Positions 50,985 through 59,673 of a stretch of 64,000 nucleotides of DNA are shown one piece after another. Positions within the stretch are counted from its first letter, which is position 1. Each line of letters starts with the position of its first letter. This DNA comes from Bacteroidetes bacterium QH_10_64_37 (GTDB taxonomy: Bacteria; Bacteroidota; Rhodothermia; Rhodothermales; Salinibacteraceae). The position numbers and the translations under genes are program-made. Where the stretch lies: positions 13,694 through 77,693 of the forward strand of contig PXSZ01000010.1 of NCBI GenBank assembly GCA_003023105.1, given 5' to 3'. Below the pieces are notes generated by a model, which did no database searches, had not been told where the DNA came from, and saw nothing but the letters and a program-made list of their open reading frames with translations.

Positions 50985-53900
50985 ATGCCTCACCCCGACA
51001 CTGCCACCTCCTACGACGATGCTGCAGTCCGCGAGCGGATCGGCCCCTGGGCGGAAGAGGGTGTGCCGGATCTCTCCACGTTCGAGTCGGACACCAACTT
51101 CTTCGTTCGCGCCGCCGCCGGGTCGGGGAAAACCACGGCCCTCGTGGCCCGGATGGTGGCCCTCGTCCGCGCCGGGGTGCCGGTCGACGACCTCACGGCC
51201 ATCACCTTCACTCGGAAGGCGGCGGGGGAGATGAGCAAGCGATTTTACGAAGAGCTCCGGCGAACGCAGGCCGCCCTGCCGGAGGCCCATCCGCAGCGGG
51301 CGCGGGTCACTCGGGCGCTCCGGGACGCGCAGCAGACCTTCACCGGCACGGTGCACGCGTTTTGCGCACGGCTGCTCCGCGAGCGCCCAATCGCGGCGGA
51401 CCTGCCGCCGGGCTTTGTGGCGGGGCTGGAGGATCGGGACGAACGCGAACTGCGAGAACGGGCGTGGCAGCGCTACCTCCGCGAGGTGCGAGCGGACCGG
51501 CCCGAGACCATCGAAGCCCTTACGGCGCTGGGCGTTGAGCCGAACGACCTGAAGCACTACTTCGAGCGCCTGTGCAGGCATCCGGAGCTTGATCCGTACG
51601 TCAGCGCCCCCGAGACCATCCCGAGTTTGGATGCGGCCGAGGCCGAGGCTCGAAACCGGCTCGCCGCGTGGCAGGCCCGGCGTCCCGGGGAGCTTCCCAA
51701 TGGACGCGACGATGCCATGAGAGCGTTCGACAAGGCGGAAAAGATGCTCTCACATATGGATCCCCTGTCGTCTGCGCAGCAGGCCGCCTTTCTCGAGCTC
51801 TTCGACGACGTGTCGGACGAGGAGTCGGCCAAGGTGACGCTGAAGTGCTGGCGCGGCCCGCAGACCGATTCGTACGACTGGGCCCGCTCGCTGCGGGATG
51901 AGCATCTCCCGGCATTCATTCGGGAAGTCGTGCAGCCCGCCCTCCGCCAGTGGCGCGCCTTCGTGCACCGGGAGGTGGTGGCGTTCGTCCAACCGGCGGT
52001 GGAGCTCTTCGCTGAGATTCGGCGAGAGGAGGGACGCCTCACCTTCCACGACCTGCTGATGCACACGCGCGATCTGCTGCGAGACCACCCCGGCATCCGA
52101 GAGGCGATCCAGGAGCGGCACCCCCGCCTGCTGGTCGACGAGTTTCAGGACACCGACCCCCTGCAGGCCGAAATTCTGTTTTATCTCACCAGCCGCGATT
52201 CCACCGAGACGACGTGGACCGAGTGCCGTCCGATTCCAGGTAGCCTCTTCATCGTGGGCGACGACAAGCAGTCGATCTACCGGTTCCGGCGGGCGGACAT
52301 GAAGGTGTTCGAGTCCGTCGGGCGCCTGATCGAGGACACCGGAGGAGAGGCCGTGACCCTCACCAAGAACTTCCGGTCGCTCGACGTTCTCTGCGACTGG
52401 TGCGACGCAGCGTTCGGCCAACTCTTCGACGACCCGGACCTGGCCGATCTCCAGGCGCCCTACACGCCGTTCGACCCGCAGCGGACGACGGCCCGGACGG
52501 ACGTGCGGCTTCGCCGGATCGACGTCGAAAAGGTCTACGGCAACCGGGGGAGCGACATCGCCGAGGCAGACGCCGCGCGCATCGCGCAGTTTATCCGGGG
52601 AGCGTGCGAGGGCGTTCTCGATCCGGCGTTCTATCGACCCGACGAGGACGCCGTCTTTCCGGACGGGGCGGACTACTCGGACTTTTTAATCCTCACGCGC
52701 ACCAAATCACGTCTCTCGATCTACGCCGAGACCCTTGCGGAGCACGGCATTCCGTACACTGTCACCGGCAGCGAGGACCTGGGCGACGCCCTCGAACTGA
52801 AGGCGTTGGTGGACCTCCTCACCTGCGCTTTCCGCCCCGACGACGCGGTGGCGTGTGTGGCGTATCTGAAGGGTCCGCTGGTGGGTGCGAGCGACGACGA
52901 CCTGTACCGGTACGCCCGGGCCGGCGGTGCCTTCGACCAGATGCACGAGCCGGTTCCGACAGCCGTCCGAGATGCGCTCGGAGAAGAGGTCGAGGATCTG
53001 TTCGTCGAGGCCTTCGAGCGCCTCCGTGCGGCCCGCCGGGTTCTCCACACCGAACGCCCCACCGTCGCGCTCGAACAGATCGTCGACGACCTCGGGATCC
53101 TTGCGGGCGCCGCGCATCCGTCCGATCCCGCCGAGGGGTCGCTCCGCGCCGGTCGCGTCCTCCGCACGATCAACTACGTGCAATCGCTTGCGGTGCAGGG
53201 GCTTGACTGGGCCGAAATCCTCGAAGAGCTTCAGCGAGTGATGGATGGGGAGGAGGACGTGGACGGCATGACGCTCGAGACCGGCCGCGGGGACGCGGTT
53301 CGGGTCATGAACGTGCATCAGGCGAAAGGACTGGAAGCACCGGTCGTCTTTCTGGCAGATCCGTACAGTCGCGGCAGCGGCCCGCCGATCCGTCGCCACC
53401 TCCGCCGCGACGCTGGGGAGCTGGTGGCCCCGATTGTGCAGGGCAGCGGCCCCTACCAGAAAGTGACGCACCCCCCGCTCGGATGGGACGAGCCGACGGG
53501 CGATCGGGACGAGGCCTTTCGGAATCGCGAGGAGCGGCACGAGGCGGCGGAGGAGCGACGCCTCCTGTACGTCGCGGCCACCCGCGCGGAGAACCTTCTG
53601 GTCGTGTCCACCTATCCGGAAAAACCGAACGACGGACCATGGGCCCCGCTCTATCCGCACCTCGACGCGGTGGACGCGCCGGAACTGGAATTCCCCGACA
53701 TCGAGACTGCGGACGAACAAGCCCCGGTCCCCGCCCCGGATCTCTCCGCGCAGCGGGCTGAACGTCGAGAGCGAATTCGACAGGTGGCGCAGCCGTCGTA
53801 CCGCACCGAGGCCGTAACGGGAGGAAAGGCGGGGCATCCCGAGGATGCACTTCGTCCCGAGGCGGAGCAGGACGGATACGGGGATGCCTTCGGATCGGCG

Positions 53901-54377
53901 GTTCACACATTACTCGAACAGTGCGTACAGGCGCGGCAACGAGATGCGGCCCCGGGCGACGCCGCCGTTGCGGCGGTCCTGGAGCGGGAGGGGGCAGAGG
54001 CCGATGCGCAGGAGATCGAGCGCACTCGAGCGATGATCCAGCAGTTTCTGGAGAGCCGGATCTGGACGGAGCTGGCGGACGCTGATCCGGTGTACACGGA
54101 GTATCCGCTGGCCCACGAGGCGCCGGACGATTCGGTGCCGGTCGTGCGGCGGGGTGTTATTGACCTGGCTTACCGAACGGAAGAGGGGTGGATCCTGGTC
54201 GATTACAAGAGCGACCGCGTGGACGGCTCTGCGTCTGAACTTCGGGCTGCCGACCATCCTTACGCGCAGCAGATTCGCACCTACGCCGAGGGCTGGGCGG
54301 CGGTGCTCGGCGAGCCTGTGCACCGCGCCGGGCTGTGGTTTGCGGATGCCGGGGGGCATGTGACGATCGTAGCGTGA
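50985..54377 (+). CDS. addA: AddA-like UvrD-family helicase-nuclease
   Basis: Helicase-nuclease subunit of the AddAB complex, 1,130 residues. Walker A is AAAGSGKTTALVARM; other SF1 motifs are FTRKAAGEM, FTGTVHAFCARLL, LLVDEFQDTDPLQ (Walker B), VGDDKQSIYRFRRAD, VMNVHQAKGLEAPVVF and LLYVAATRAENLLVV. The C-terminal RecB-type nuclease shows DLAYRTEEGWILVDYKSDR. Start at ATG 50985 matches the Q-motif position. With addB upstream it forms the usual pair for dsDNA end processing. Confidence 0.93.
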   Translation: MPHPDTATSYDDAAVRERIGPWAEEGVPDLSTFESDTNFFVRAAAGSGKTTALVARMVALVRAGVPVDDLTAITFTRKAAGEMSKRFYEELRRTQAALPEAHPQRARVTRALRDAQQTFTGTVHAFCARLLRERPIAADLPPGFVAGLEDRDERELRERAWQRYLREVRADRPETIEALTALGVEPNDLKHYFERLCRHPELDPYVSAPETIPSLDAAEAEARNRLAAWQARRPGELPNGRDDAMRAFDKAEKMLSHMDPLSSAQQAAFLELFDDVSDEESAKVTLKCWRGPQTDSYDWARSLRDEHLPAFIREVVQPALRQWRAFVHREVVAFVQPAVELFAEIRREEGRLTFHDLLMHTRDLLRDHPGIREAIQERHPRLLVDEFQDTDPLQAEILFYLTSRDSTETTWTECRPIPGSLFIVGDDKQSIYRFRRADMKVFESVGRLIEDTGGEAVTLTKNFRSLDVLCDWCDAAFGQLFDDPDLADLQAPYTPFDPQRTTARTDVRLRRIDVEKVYGNRGSDIAEADAARIAQFIRGACEGVLDPAFYRPDEDAVFPDGADYSDFLILTRTKSRLSIYAETLAEHGIPYTVTGSEDLGDALELKALVDLLTCAFRPDDAVACVAYLKGPLVGASDDDLYRYARAGGAFDQMHEPVPTAVRDALGEEVEDLFVEAFERLRAARRVLHTERPTVALEQIVDDLGILAGAAHPSDPAEGSLRAGRVLRTINYVQSLAVQGLDWAEILEELQRVMDGEEDVDGMTLETGRGDAVRVMNVHQAKGLEAPVVFLADPYSRGSGPPIRRHLRRDAGELVAPIVQGSGPYQKVTHPPLGWDEPTGDRDEAFRNREERHEAAEERRLLYVAATRAENLLVVSTYPEKPNDGPWAPLYPHLDAVDAPELEFPDIETADEQAPVPAPDLSAQRAERRERIRQVAQPSYRTEAVTGGKAGHPEDALRPEAEQDGYGDAFGSAVHTLLEQCVQARQRDAAPGDAAVAAVLEREGAEADAQEIERTRAMIQQFLESRIWTELADADPVYTEYPLAHEAPDDSVPVVRRGVIDLAYRTEEGWILVDYKSDRVDGSASELRAADHPYAQQIRTYAEGWAAVLGEPVHRAGLWFADAGGHVTIVA

Positions 54378-54455
54378 GCCGATGGTTGGATTTCGAGGAC
54401 TACGCCGTTTTCTGCCTAATTCTGCGTCTGCGCGTATCAGGCGAGGCTGTTCTGC

Positions 54456-55199
54456 TCAGACGAACTGAACGTCGGCGACCAGCGGCAGGTGATCGGCAAA
54501 CAGAAATGCGCTGAACGTGTAGCTGCGGACAATTTCGAAATGCGTGCTGAAAAAGAGGTGGTCGAGCCTCTTCGTCGGCGCCCAGGCGGGAAAGGTCGGC
54601 CCCGCGTCGGCGCGCTGCAAGGTGCCTTCGGTGAACAGGTGCAATTCGCTCTCTTCCGCCACGTTGAAGTCACCGGCCAGGATCGTGGGCACGTCCGGGT
54701 GCTGAGCGAGGATCTCGGCCACGCGCTCGATCTGGGGGGTGCGCAGCGGACGCTTCAAGCTCAGGTGCGTGACGCACACGCGCACCGTCGTTCCGCGGAG
54801 GGCGAGGTCGGCCTCGCACAGGAAGCGCGGCTCGCCGGTGCCCGGCAGCTCGTGGGCCTTCGCCTCGCGCAGCGGAAAGCGCGCGCAGAGGGCGTTGCCC
54901 TGATTGAGGCGCTCCCCAACGGTGAACGTTGGGAAAAACGCGCGGTGCGCCAGCGGCGTCGTCTCGGCGAGCAACGCCGTCTGGTCGACCCCTTTCGTGC
55001 GCCACGAGCCGCCATCGACCTCGGTGAGCGCGGCCACGTCCACCGCTTCCGATTCCAGAAAGGCGGCGGCCTGCCGGACGGATGCCGGGTCGTGCGGCAG
55101 CAGATACTTCCAGGCCGTAAGCAGGTAATGCCAGTACCCGCGCGTCGTACCGACGCCCCTCTGAAGGTTGCAAGTGGCGATGCGGAGCGGTGTACTCAT
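54456..55199 (-). CDS. Endonuclease/exonuclease/phosphatase-fold enzyme
   Basis: 247 residues from ATG 55199 (the frame is open to 55265). EEP-fold metal-dependent phosphodiesterase: ATCNLQRG near the start, ALTEVDGGSW with the metal-binding Glu, THLSLKRPLRT, LAGDFNVAEESE, and the terminal FADHLPLVADV with the catalytic Asp-His. Substrate could be DNA, a nucleotide or a phospholipid/inositol phosphate. Lies 36 bases after the phospholipase D gene on the same strand, so they are probably co-transcribed. Confidence 0.9.
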   Translation of the reverse strand: MSTPLRIATCNLQRGVGTTRGYWHYLLTAWKYLLPHDPASVRQAAAFLESEAVDVAALTEVDGGSWRTKGVDQTALLAETTPLAHRAFFPTFTVGERLNQGNALCARFPLREAKAHELPGTGEPRFLCEADLALRGTTVRVCVTHLSLKRPLRTPQIERVAEILAQHPDVPTILAGDFNVAEESELHLFTEGTLQRADAGPTFPAWAPTKRLDHLFFSTHFEIVRSYTFSAFLFADHLPLVADVQFV

Positions 55200-55234
55200 A
55201 GAGATTGGGGGCGACCTCGGCGTCCAGCGTTTTC

Positions 55235-56392
55235 TTACACCTGCATGAGCGCGTACAGCCCCCACTGTTGGAGACGACGGTGCAGCGGGCGCTCCCTCCA
55301 GCGGGCGAGCGTGTACGCCTGTGAGTGCGCCCGGTGCGTCCGGTGGTGATCGTGGAGCTGGCGCGCCAGCGTGGCGTCGACCACGGCCGCACCCACCTCC
55401 AGGTTGTGCACGTCCGACCAGCGGTCCATGTTGTAGGAGCCGACGAAGCTGAAGCTGCTGTCGATGACGAGGTGCTTGGCGTGCAGCATGCGGTCGTGCA
55501 TCTCGTAAATCCGGGCTCCGCTTTTAAGCAGCTCGCCGTAGACGTGCCGCTTGGCCGTGCGGGCGAGGCGGTTGTCCGTGCGCCCGGCGGTGACGATCTG
55601 CACCTCGACGCCGCGCCGCGCGGCCGTCGCCAGCGCCTTGCGCAGCCAGGGCGGCGCGATGAAATAGGCGGCCGTCACCAGGCACCGCTCCTGCGCCTGC
55701 TTTACGGCCTTCCGGAGCAGGCGGTCGAGCGCATGCTTGTCCAGGCGCTCGTCGAGTCCGAGGACGCAGGCGGGGACGCCCTCGGGGTCGGTGTCGCGGC
55801 GCCCCGGAACCGAGCGCTCTCCTGCGGAAGAGGGGACTTTGCTGAGCGACTGCAAGAAAATGCGCGCCAGGTCCTGAACGGCAGGGCCTTCCACACGCAG
55901 GAGCAGGTCGATGAAGCGGCCCGTGCCCCACTCCTCCCCGGCGTAGTGCCTGCTGACATTGGCGCCGCCCGTGTAGGCCGTGCGGTCGTCTATAATCAAG
56001 ATTTTGCGGTGGTCGCGGTGCAGCGGGTTCATGATGCGCCGCTGTGCCCGGTGCCAGGGGTACACCGGGTTGAACGCCACGACCTCCCCGCCCGCCTCGC
56101 GCAGCGGGCGAAAGAGTGCTTCAGTGACCTCCGACGAGCCCTGGCTGTCGTAGATCAAGACGACATCGCAGCCGCGCCGCGCTGCGTCGGTCAGTGCGCG
56201 CAGCGTGCGGCGGCCCACGGCGTCAGGCTCGAAGATGAAGGTTTCCATCCACACGCGCTCCTCGGCCCGGTCGATGTCCGTCCAGAGTGCTCGAAACCGG
56301 TGGTCTCCATCCGTGAAGAGCCGCACCCGGTTGCCTTCCGAATAGTTTGACCGCAGCGCGGGGCGGGTAAGCAGGTGGTTCCAGCGCTCCAT
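55235..56392 (-). CDS. Phospholipase D superfamily protein (cardiolipin-synthase-like)
   Basis: 385 residues with two HKD motifs: HRDHRKILIIDDRTAYTGGAN and HAKHLVIDSSFSFVGSYNMD, each with the expected Lys and Asp. ETFIFEPDAVG and DVVLIYDSQG precede the first. The fold and length suit cardiolipin synthase or a PLD-type phosphatidyltransferase, but no N-terminal membrane helices are seen, so a soluble or peripheral enzyme is likely. First gene of a two-gene unit with the EEP-fold enzyme. Confidence 0.9.
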   Translation of the reverse strand: MERWNHLLTRPALRSNYSEGNRVRLFTDGDHRFRALWTDIDRAEERVWMETFIFEPDAVGRRTLRALTDAARRGCDVVLIYDSQGSSEVTEALFRPLREAGGEVVAFNPVYPWHRAQRRIMNPLHRDHRKILIIDDRTAYTGGANVSRHYAGEEWGTGRFIDLLLRVEGPAVQDLARIFLQSLSKVPSSAGERSVPGRRDTDPEGVPACVLGLDERLDKHALDRLLRKAVKQAQERCLVTAAYFIAPPWLRKALATAARRGVEVQIVTAGRTDNRLARTAKRHVYGELLKSGARIYEMHDRMLHAKHLVIDSSFSFVGSYNMDRWSDVHNLEVGAAVVDATLARQLHDHHRTHRAHSQAYTLARWRERPLHRRLQQWGLYALMQV

Positions 56393-56481
56393 TTCTCACC
56401 TGTATGACCAATCCACTGACTGCTGAGCGGGCCCAACACGAAAGATCAGGACGAGAAGGGGAGGGGCCGTGTTTGCGAAGC

Positions 56482-56982
56482 TCAGAGGTTGAACAGAAGC
56501 CCAGCGCTGATGCCCACGCGATCGAACCGGTCCCCGAGCGTCAGTTGGGCCTGCACGAAGGGATTGACAATCCGGAGGTCCACCTCCGCTCCGCCCATGA
56601 GGTTAAACCCAGCGTCCGTTGTGCTTCCTCCGCCGGCTCGCCCGGACTCCCGAGTAATGCCAAGCCCTGCCCCAACATAGGGCAGAAACCACCGCTCGAC
56701 CTCAATCGGCACCTGGCCGTTTAGGTCAACGGTAAAGACCGTCGCCTCCCCCTCCGACAGGTACAGGTCGAAAGCGCCGCTTCCCTGCACCGGAAAGGAC
56801 GGCGACCGGACCCGGAGCGTCCCGCCGAGGGCCGTGTCGTTGATGTCCCCACCGTCGATCGTGAGGCGAGGGCCGAACTTCCACTCGATCTCGTCGGGCT
56901 GGTCGGCTTGGCCGTAGGCCGGCGGGGCCGCCACGAGAAGAGCTGCAATGCAGAAAGCAGTGACGGTAAAGTAGAGGCGCAT
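56482..56982 (-). CDS. Small outer-membrane beta-barrel protein, under a probable cobalamin riboswitch
   Basis: 166 residues from ATG 56982 (ATG 57015 would add 11 residues). Signal peptide MRLYFTVTAFCIAALLVAAP, cut after AYGQA, then alternating strand pattern (WKFGPRLTIDGGD, LGGTLRVRSPSF, VDLNGQVPIEVERWFLPYVG, GFNLMGGAEVDLRI, VQAQLTLGDRFDRVGI) consistent with an eight-stranded barrel. No named family is recognised. The only unusual context is a cobalamin-riboswitch-like element about 50 bases upstream, which suggests that vitamin B12 level controls it. Function unknown; B12 uptake is one inference. Confidence 0.75.
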   Translation of the reverse strand: MRLYFTVTAFCIAALLVAAPPAYGQADQPDEIEWKFGPRLTIDGGDINDTALGGTLRVRSPSFPVQGSGAFDLYLSEGEATVFTVDLNGQVPIEVERWFLPYVGAGLGITRESGRAGGGSTTDAGFNLMGGAEVDLRIVNPFVQAQLTLGDRFDRVGISAGLLFNL

Positions 56983-57029
56983 GGGAAGGGAGAATCGGTG
57001 AAAAGAACTGCCCAAAGAAAAAGGACTTC

Positions 57030-57205
57030 TCTGGCCAGGTGTTCTGCGCTTCTCGGCCCCGCAGCGCGTACCCTATTCGGGAAGTCGCTACCGGCCGGGC
57101 TGGCCCCGCTGCTGTCCTCATCTGTCTTCGTCAGTAGCCCCGGCCGGACCCGGTTTGTACTTCCCGGTCTTAACTGCGACGTTTCCAACGCTTTACCACT
57201 TCCCG
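57030..57205 (-). promoter_or_regulatory. Cobalamin riboswitch (candidate)
   Basis: Reading the minus strand, a small hairpin around CGTTGGAAACG leads to AGTTAAGACCGGGAAG, then CCGGCCGGGGCTACTGACGA. This follows the TTAA..GGGAA...CGGCCCCGCTACTG core of cobalamin (AdoCbl) riboswitches. After GC-rich arms comes AGCGCAGAACACCTGGCC (57050-57033), close to the B12 box (AGCCAGGAGACCTGCC). The downstream gene is the small outer-membrane protein. Boundaries are approximate, since the P1 ends could not be folded by hand, and the left end may overlap the divergent gene's promoter. Confidence 0.72.
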
Positions 57206-57227
57206 CCTCCCCTATCCTTAACGTGCG

Positions 57228-57542
57228 ATGTCGAGTTCTCAAGACCCCCGTCTGTGTTCGTCCATCACGCTTGAGCACCGGAATTGGTGGTTTGTGACCA
57301 TTGAATACTACCATGAGGAATTTGTCCTTAGCGGATGGACGTGGACGGGCTTCGTCACTGAGCGCCTTCCAATGGACGAGGTCGCGGTCGTTGAAAAATG
57401 GACCGTCACGCACGGGCCGAACTTTCGTTTTCACACCACGGATTCCAGCCACACTGTTTTCGGCCGCATCCACAAGCACGCCAAATTTTGGGAGTTGGCT
57501 CTGGAGAAGGATGATCGCGTTGAGCTAAAGCTCCGGAGCTAG
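57228..57542 (+). CDS. Hypothetical protein, 104 residues
   Basis: Compact aromatic-rich protein (WWFVTIEYYHEEF, TWTGFVTERLP, FRFHTTDSSHTVFGRIHKH, FWELALEKDDRVELKL) with no signal peptide. The even alternation and aromatics suggest a small beta domain, but no family is recognised. Its start lies about 20 bases from the 5' end of the divergent cobalamin riboswitch, so the two divergent units must share or overlap control sequence. Confidence 0.65.
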   Translation: MSSSQDPRLCSSITLEHRNWWFVTIEYYHEEFVLSGWTWTGFVTERLPMDEVAVVEKWTVTHGPNFRFHTTDSSHTVFGRIHKHAKFWELALEKDDRVELKLRS

Positions 57543-57570
57543 TGCCGGAATGCAGAAGTGCGGTCACGGC

Positions 57571-57615
57571 AAAATAAAAACTGCCTAAGTCCCTGATTTG
57601 ACGGGACTTAGGCAG
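57571..57615 (-). terminator. Intrinsic terminator of tRNA-Phe
   Basis: CTGCCTAAGTCCC (57581-57593) pairs perfectly with GGGACTTAGGCAG (57603-57615), 13 bp; on the minus strand it is followed by a T-rich run (A-rich 57571-57580 on plus). It lies 10 bases past the 3' end of the tRNA. Confidence 0.9.
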
Positions 57616-57624
57616 AACAGGTTG

Positions 57625-57697
57625 TGGCCAGGGACGGATTCGAACCGTCGACACACGGCTTTTCAGGCCGTTGCTCTACCACCTGAGCTACCTGGCC
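57625..57697 (-). tRNA. tRNA-Phe (GAA)
   Basis: 73 nt on the minus strand: acceptor GGCCAGG/CCTGGCC with discriminator A, D-arm TAGCTCAGGTGGTAGAGC, anticodon loop CTGAAAA in CGGC/GCCG giving GAA, T-arm GACGG-TTCGAAT-CCGTC. CCA is not encoded. A strong terminator follows. Confidence 0.97.
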
Positions 57698-57794
57698 TCC
57701 TCAAAAAGGAGTGGCGGACGGGAAATGATCGCACGTGAAAATGAATGCATCAATTCGGCTCCCGCCTGCAAACGATCGGGCAACGGGCTCCCGC

Positions 57795-58730
57795 CTATGT
57801 ACCAGACCCTGTCTCGGTCTCCGGACGGGGGGTTGCCGGATCGTTCGAGTCCTCCGAACGGCGCACGCCCCACATCAGTTTCGACCGGAGCGTGTGGAAA
57901 AAGTGTTGGCTGGGGAGCTTCACGAGGTTCACCGTATGGGCGGCCCGCTCGACGGTAAATTGAAGCCCGTGCTCATCAAACAGGGTGCTCCGCCCGTCCG
58001 CCGCAAAGACGTAGGGCTGGTCGTTCTGGAGCACCTGACACGTGATTGTGGCGTCGGCGGGGAGGACGATGGGGCGGACCGTGAGGGTGTGGGGGGCGAT
58101 GGGGGTGAGAATGACCGCCTCCACGCCGGGCGCAATGATGGGCCCGCCCGTGGAAAGAGAATAGGCCGTCGACCCGGTCGGGGTGCCGATGATGAGGCCG
58201 TCGGCCCAGTAGGTGTTCAGGTGCGTGCCGTTCACGGCAACCTCGATCTGAATGAGGCCAGCGGCCCCGCTCCGGTCCAGCACAAACTCGTTGAGCGCCC
58301 ATTCGGTGTCGAAGGCCGAGTGCGACGCCAGTTGGGCCTGGAGCACGAGACGCTCCTCGACCCGGTAGTCGTCTTCCTCCAGGGCATTGAGGGCGTCGTG
58401 GATCTGTTCAATTTCAATGTCCGCCAGGAACCCAAGGCGGCCGATATTGACGCCCAGAAGGGGCGTGTCGTTGGGGCCCGTCAGGTGGGCGGTGCGCAGC
58501 AACGTGCCGTCACCACCGAATGAGAGCACGAGGTCGCCGGCCTCGGCAATGTTCGACACGGTGTGGTCGCGGCAGACGGCGGAATCGATCAGGTCGCGTT
58601 CGACGAGGCCCTCGGCAATCGGCTCGTGGATCCAAAACTCGAGGCCGTCGGCCAGGAGTCGGCCGAGCAGTTCGGCCAGCGGATCCCAGAGAGAGTCCTT
58701 GGTTGGATTGCCGGTGATGCCGTAGACCAT
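57795..58730 (-). CDS. nadK: NAD kinase
   Basis: Phosphorylates NAD to NADP. 311 residues; the catalytic GGDGT motif is residues 72-76 in LVLSFGGDGTLLR, followed by NIGRLGFLADI, and the C-terminal block YSLSTGGPIIAPGVEAVILTP (the NAD kinase signature). Start ATG 58730 is directly before the Rossmann strand VYGITGNPT. Full length and normal. It is the only gene of its kind here and has no obvious operon partner. Confidence 0.96.
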   Translation of the reverse strand: MVYGITGNPTKDSLWDPLAELLGRLLADGLEFWIHEPIAEGLVERDLIDSAVCRDHTVSNIAEAGDLVLSFGGDGTLLRTAHLTGPNDTPLLGVNIGRLGFLADIEIEQIHDALNALEEDDYRVEERLVLQAQLASHSAFDTEWALNEFVLDRSGAAGLIQIEVAVNGTHLNTYWADGLIIGTPTGSTAYSLSTGGPIIAPGVEAVILTPIAPHTLTVRPIVLPADATITCQVLQNDQPYVFAADGRSTLFDEHGLQFTVERAAHTVNLVKLPSQHFFHTLRSKLMWGVRRSEDSNDPATPRPETETGSGT

Positions 58731-59072
58731 GGCGCGCGAGAACGGTCAGTGGGTTCGGAAGAGGGGGCCACCGTGGAGAACCGTCATCCGTCCGCTGAAA
58801 GGGCGGAGGGATAGAACGTTCCGGCTTGAGAAGCTGTCTGGTGGATGGATATGAAGCCGACACGAGCAAAGCGAGGGCCGAAGGTCATGCCCTTGCGGTG
58901 CTGACAAGGCGCAGCCGAGTAAACACAGCGACCGAGTACTCTTGGGGTGCGCTGGGAACGCAGCGCCCTGAGTCCGACAAGCCTGCACTCGACTACCGTC
59001 GGTGCCGTCGGGAGAAGAAGTGCCCCTCTCGCGAGGGAAAATCAACATACCAGCTTCTGACCTGACGATCGG
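58731..59072. other. Spacer between nadK and the UspA gene
   Basis: About 340 bases. Frames on both strands are short and have no recognisable protein features. It contains short repeated words (GCAGCCGAGTA / GCGACCGAGTA near 58912-58938), possibly debris, but no element could be defined. The nadK promoter should lie at its left side. Confidence 0.45.
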
Positions 59073-59495
59073 CTACGGCCGCACGAGGTAGACGGAGCAC
59101 GGGGCAAAGACGGCCACCTGGTGGCTCACTGTACCGATGTTTGGATCCGAATCGTCCCGGTCGACTTTGTGAGAGCGCATGACGATGAGATCGACATTTT
59201 CCTCGTCGGCCACCTCCGCCACCGTCGGCCCCCGCTCGCCGTACACGATGGTGGACTGTACCTCGAACCCGCTGTCGGCCACTGCGGACGCCCAGGTCTC
59301 CATTTTTCCTTCGGCGTCGGCGCGAAGCTCTTCGTAGAAATCGTCCATCTCGCCGTCTTCCTCGTCCTGGAGCGTTTCGATGACATGAAGCAACTGGATC
59401 TGTGTCTGGTCGGGTCTGCCCAATTGCTGAGCGGTGCTGAGGACATGCTCGTTGGTGCTGGAGAGGTCGACCGGAATCAGGATTACGTCGTGCAT
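59073..59495 (-). CDS. Universal stress protein (UspA family)
   Basis: 140 residues from ATG 59495; upstream codons of the open frame are spacer. HDVILIPVDLSSTNEHVL and the C-terminal block DLIVMRSHKV...GTVSHQVAVFAPCSVYLV follow the UspA fold. The usual ATP-binding G-x2-G-x9-G(S/T) motif is only partly kept, so nucleotide binding is uncertain. Length is typical. Divergent from the J-domain gene. Confidence 0.88.
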   Translation of the reverse strand: MHDVILIPVDLSSTNEHVLSTAQQLGRPDQTQIQLLHVIETLQDEEDGEMDDFYEELRADAEGKMETWASAVADSGFEVQSTIVYGERGPTVAEVADEENVDLIVMRSHKVDRDDSDPNIGTVSHQVAVFAPCSVYLVRP

Positions 59496-59673
59496 GTGAG
59501 AGTGAGGAAGGGGGAAGAGAGAATGGGTAAGAGGGAAGAGGAGAGGGGGGAGCGGGTGGATGTCGAGGAGGCACCGCCGTAGGGGTGGCGATGAGCACGG
59601 ATCTCCCAGTCGTAGTGTAGCATTTAACACCAAAAGAGGAAAGCCGAGGCATAAGGATGGCGAAAGCACGACC

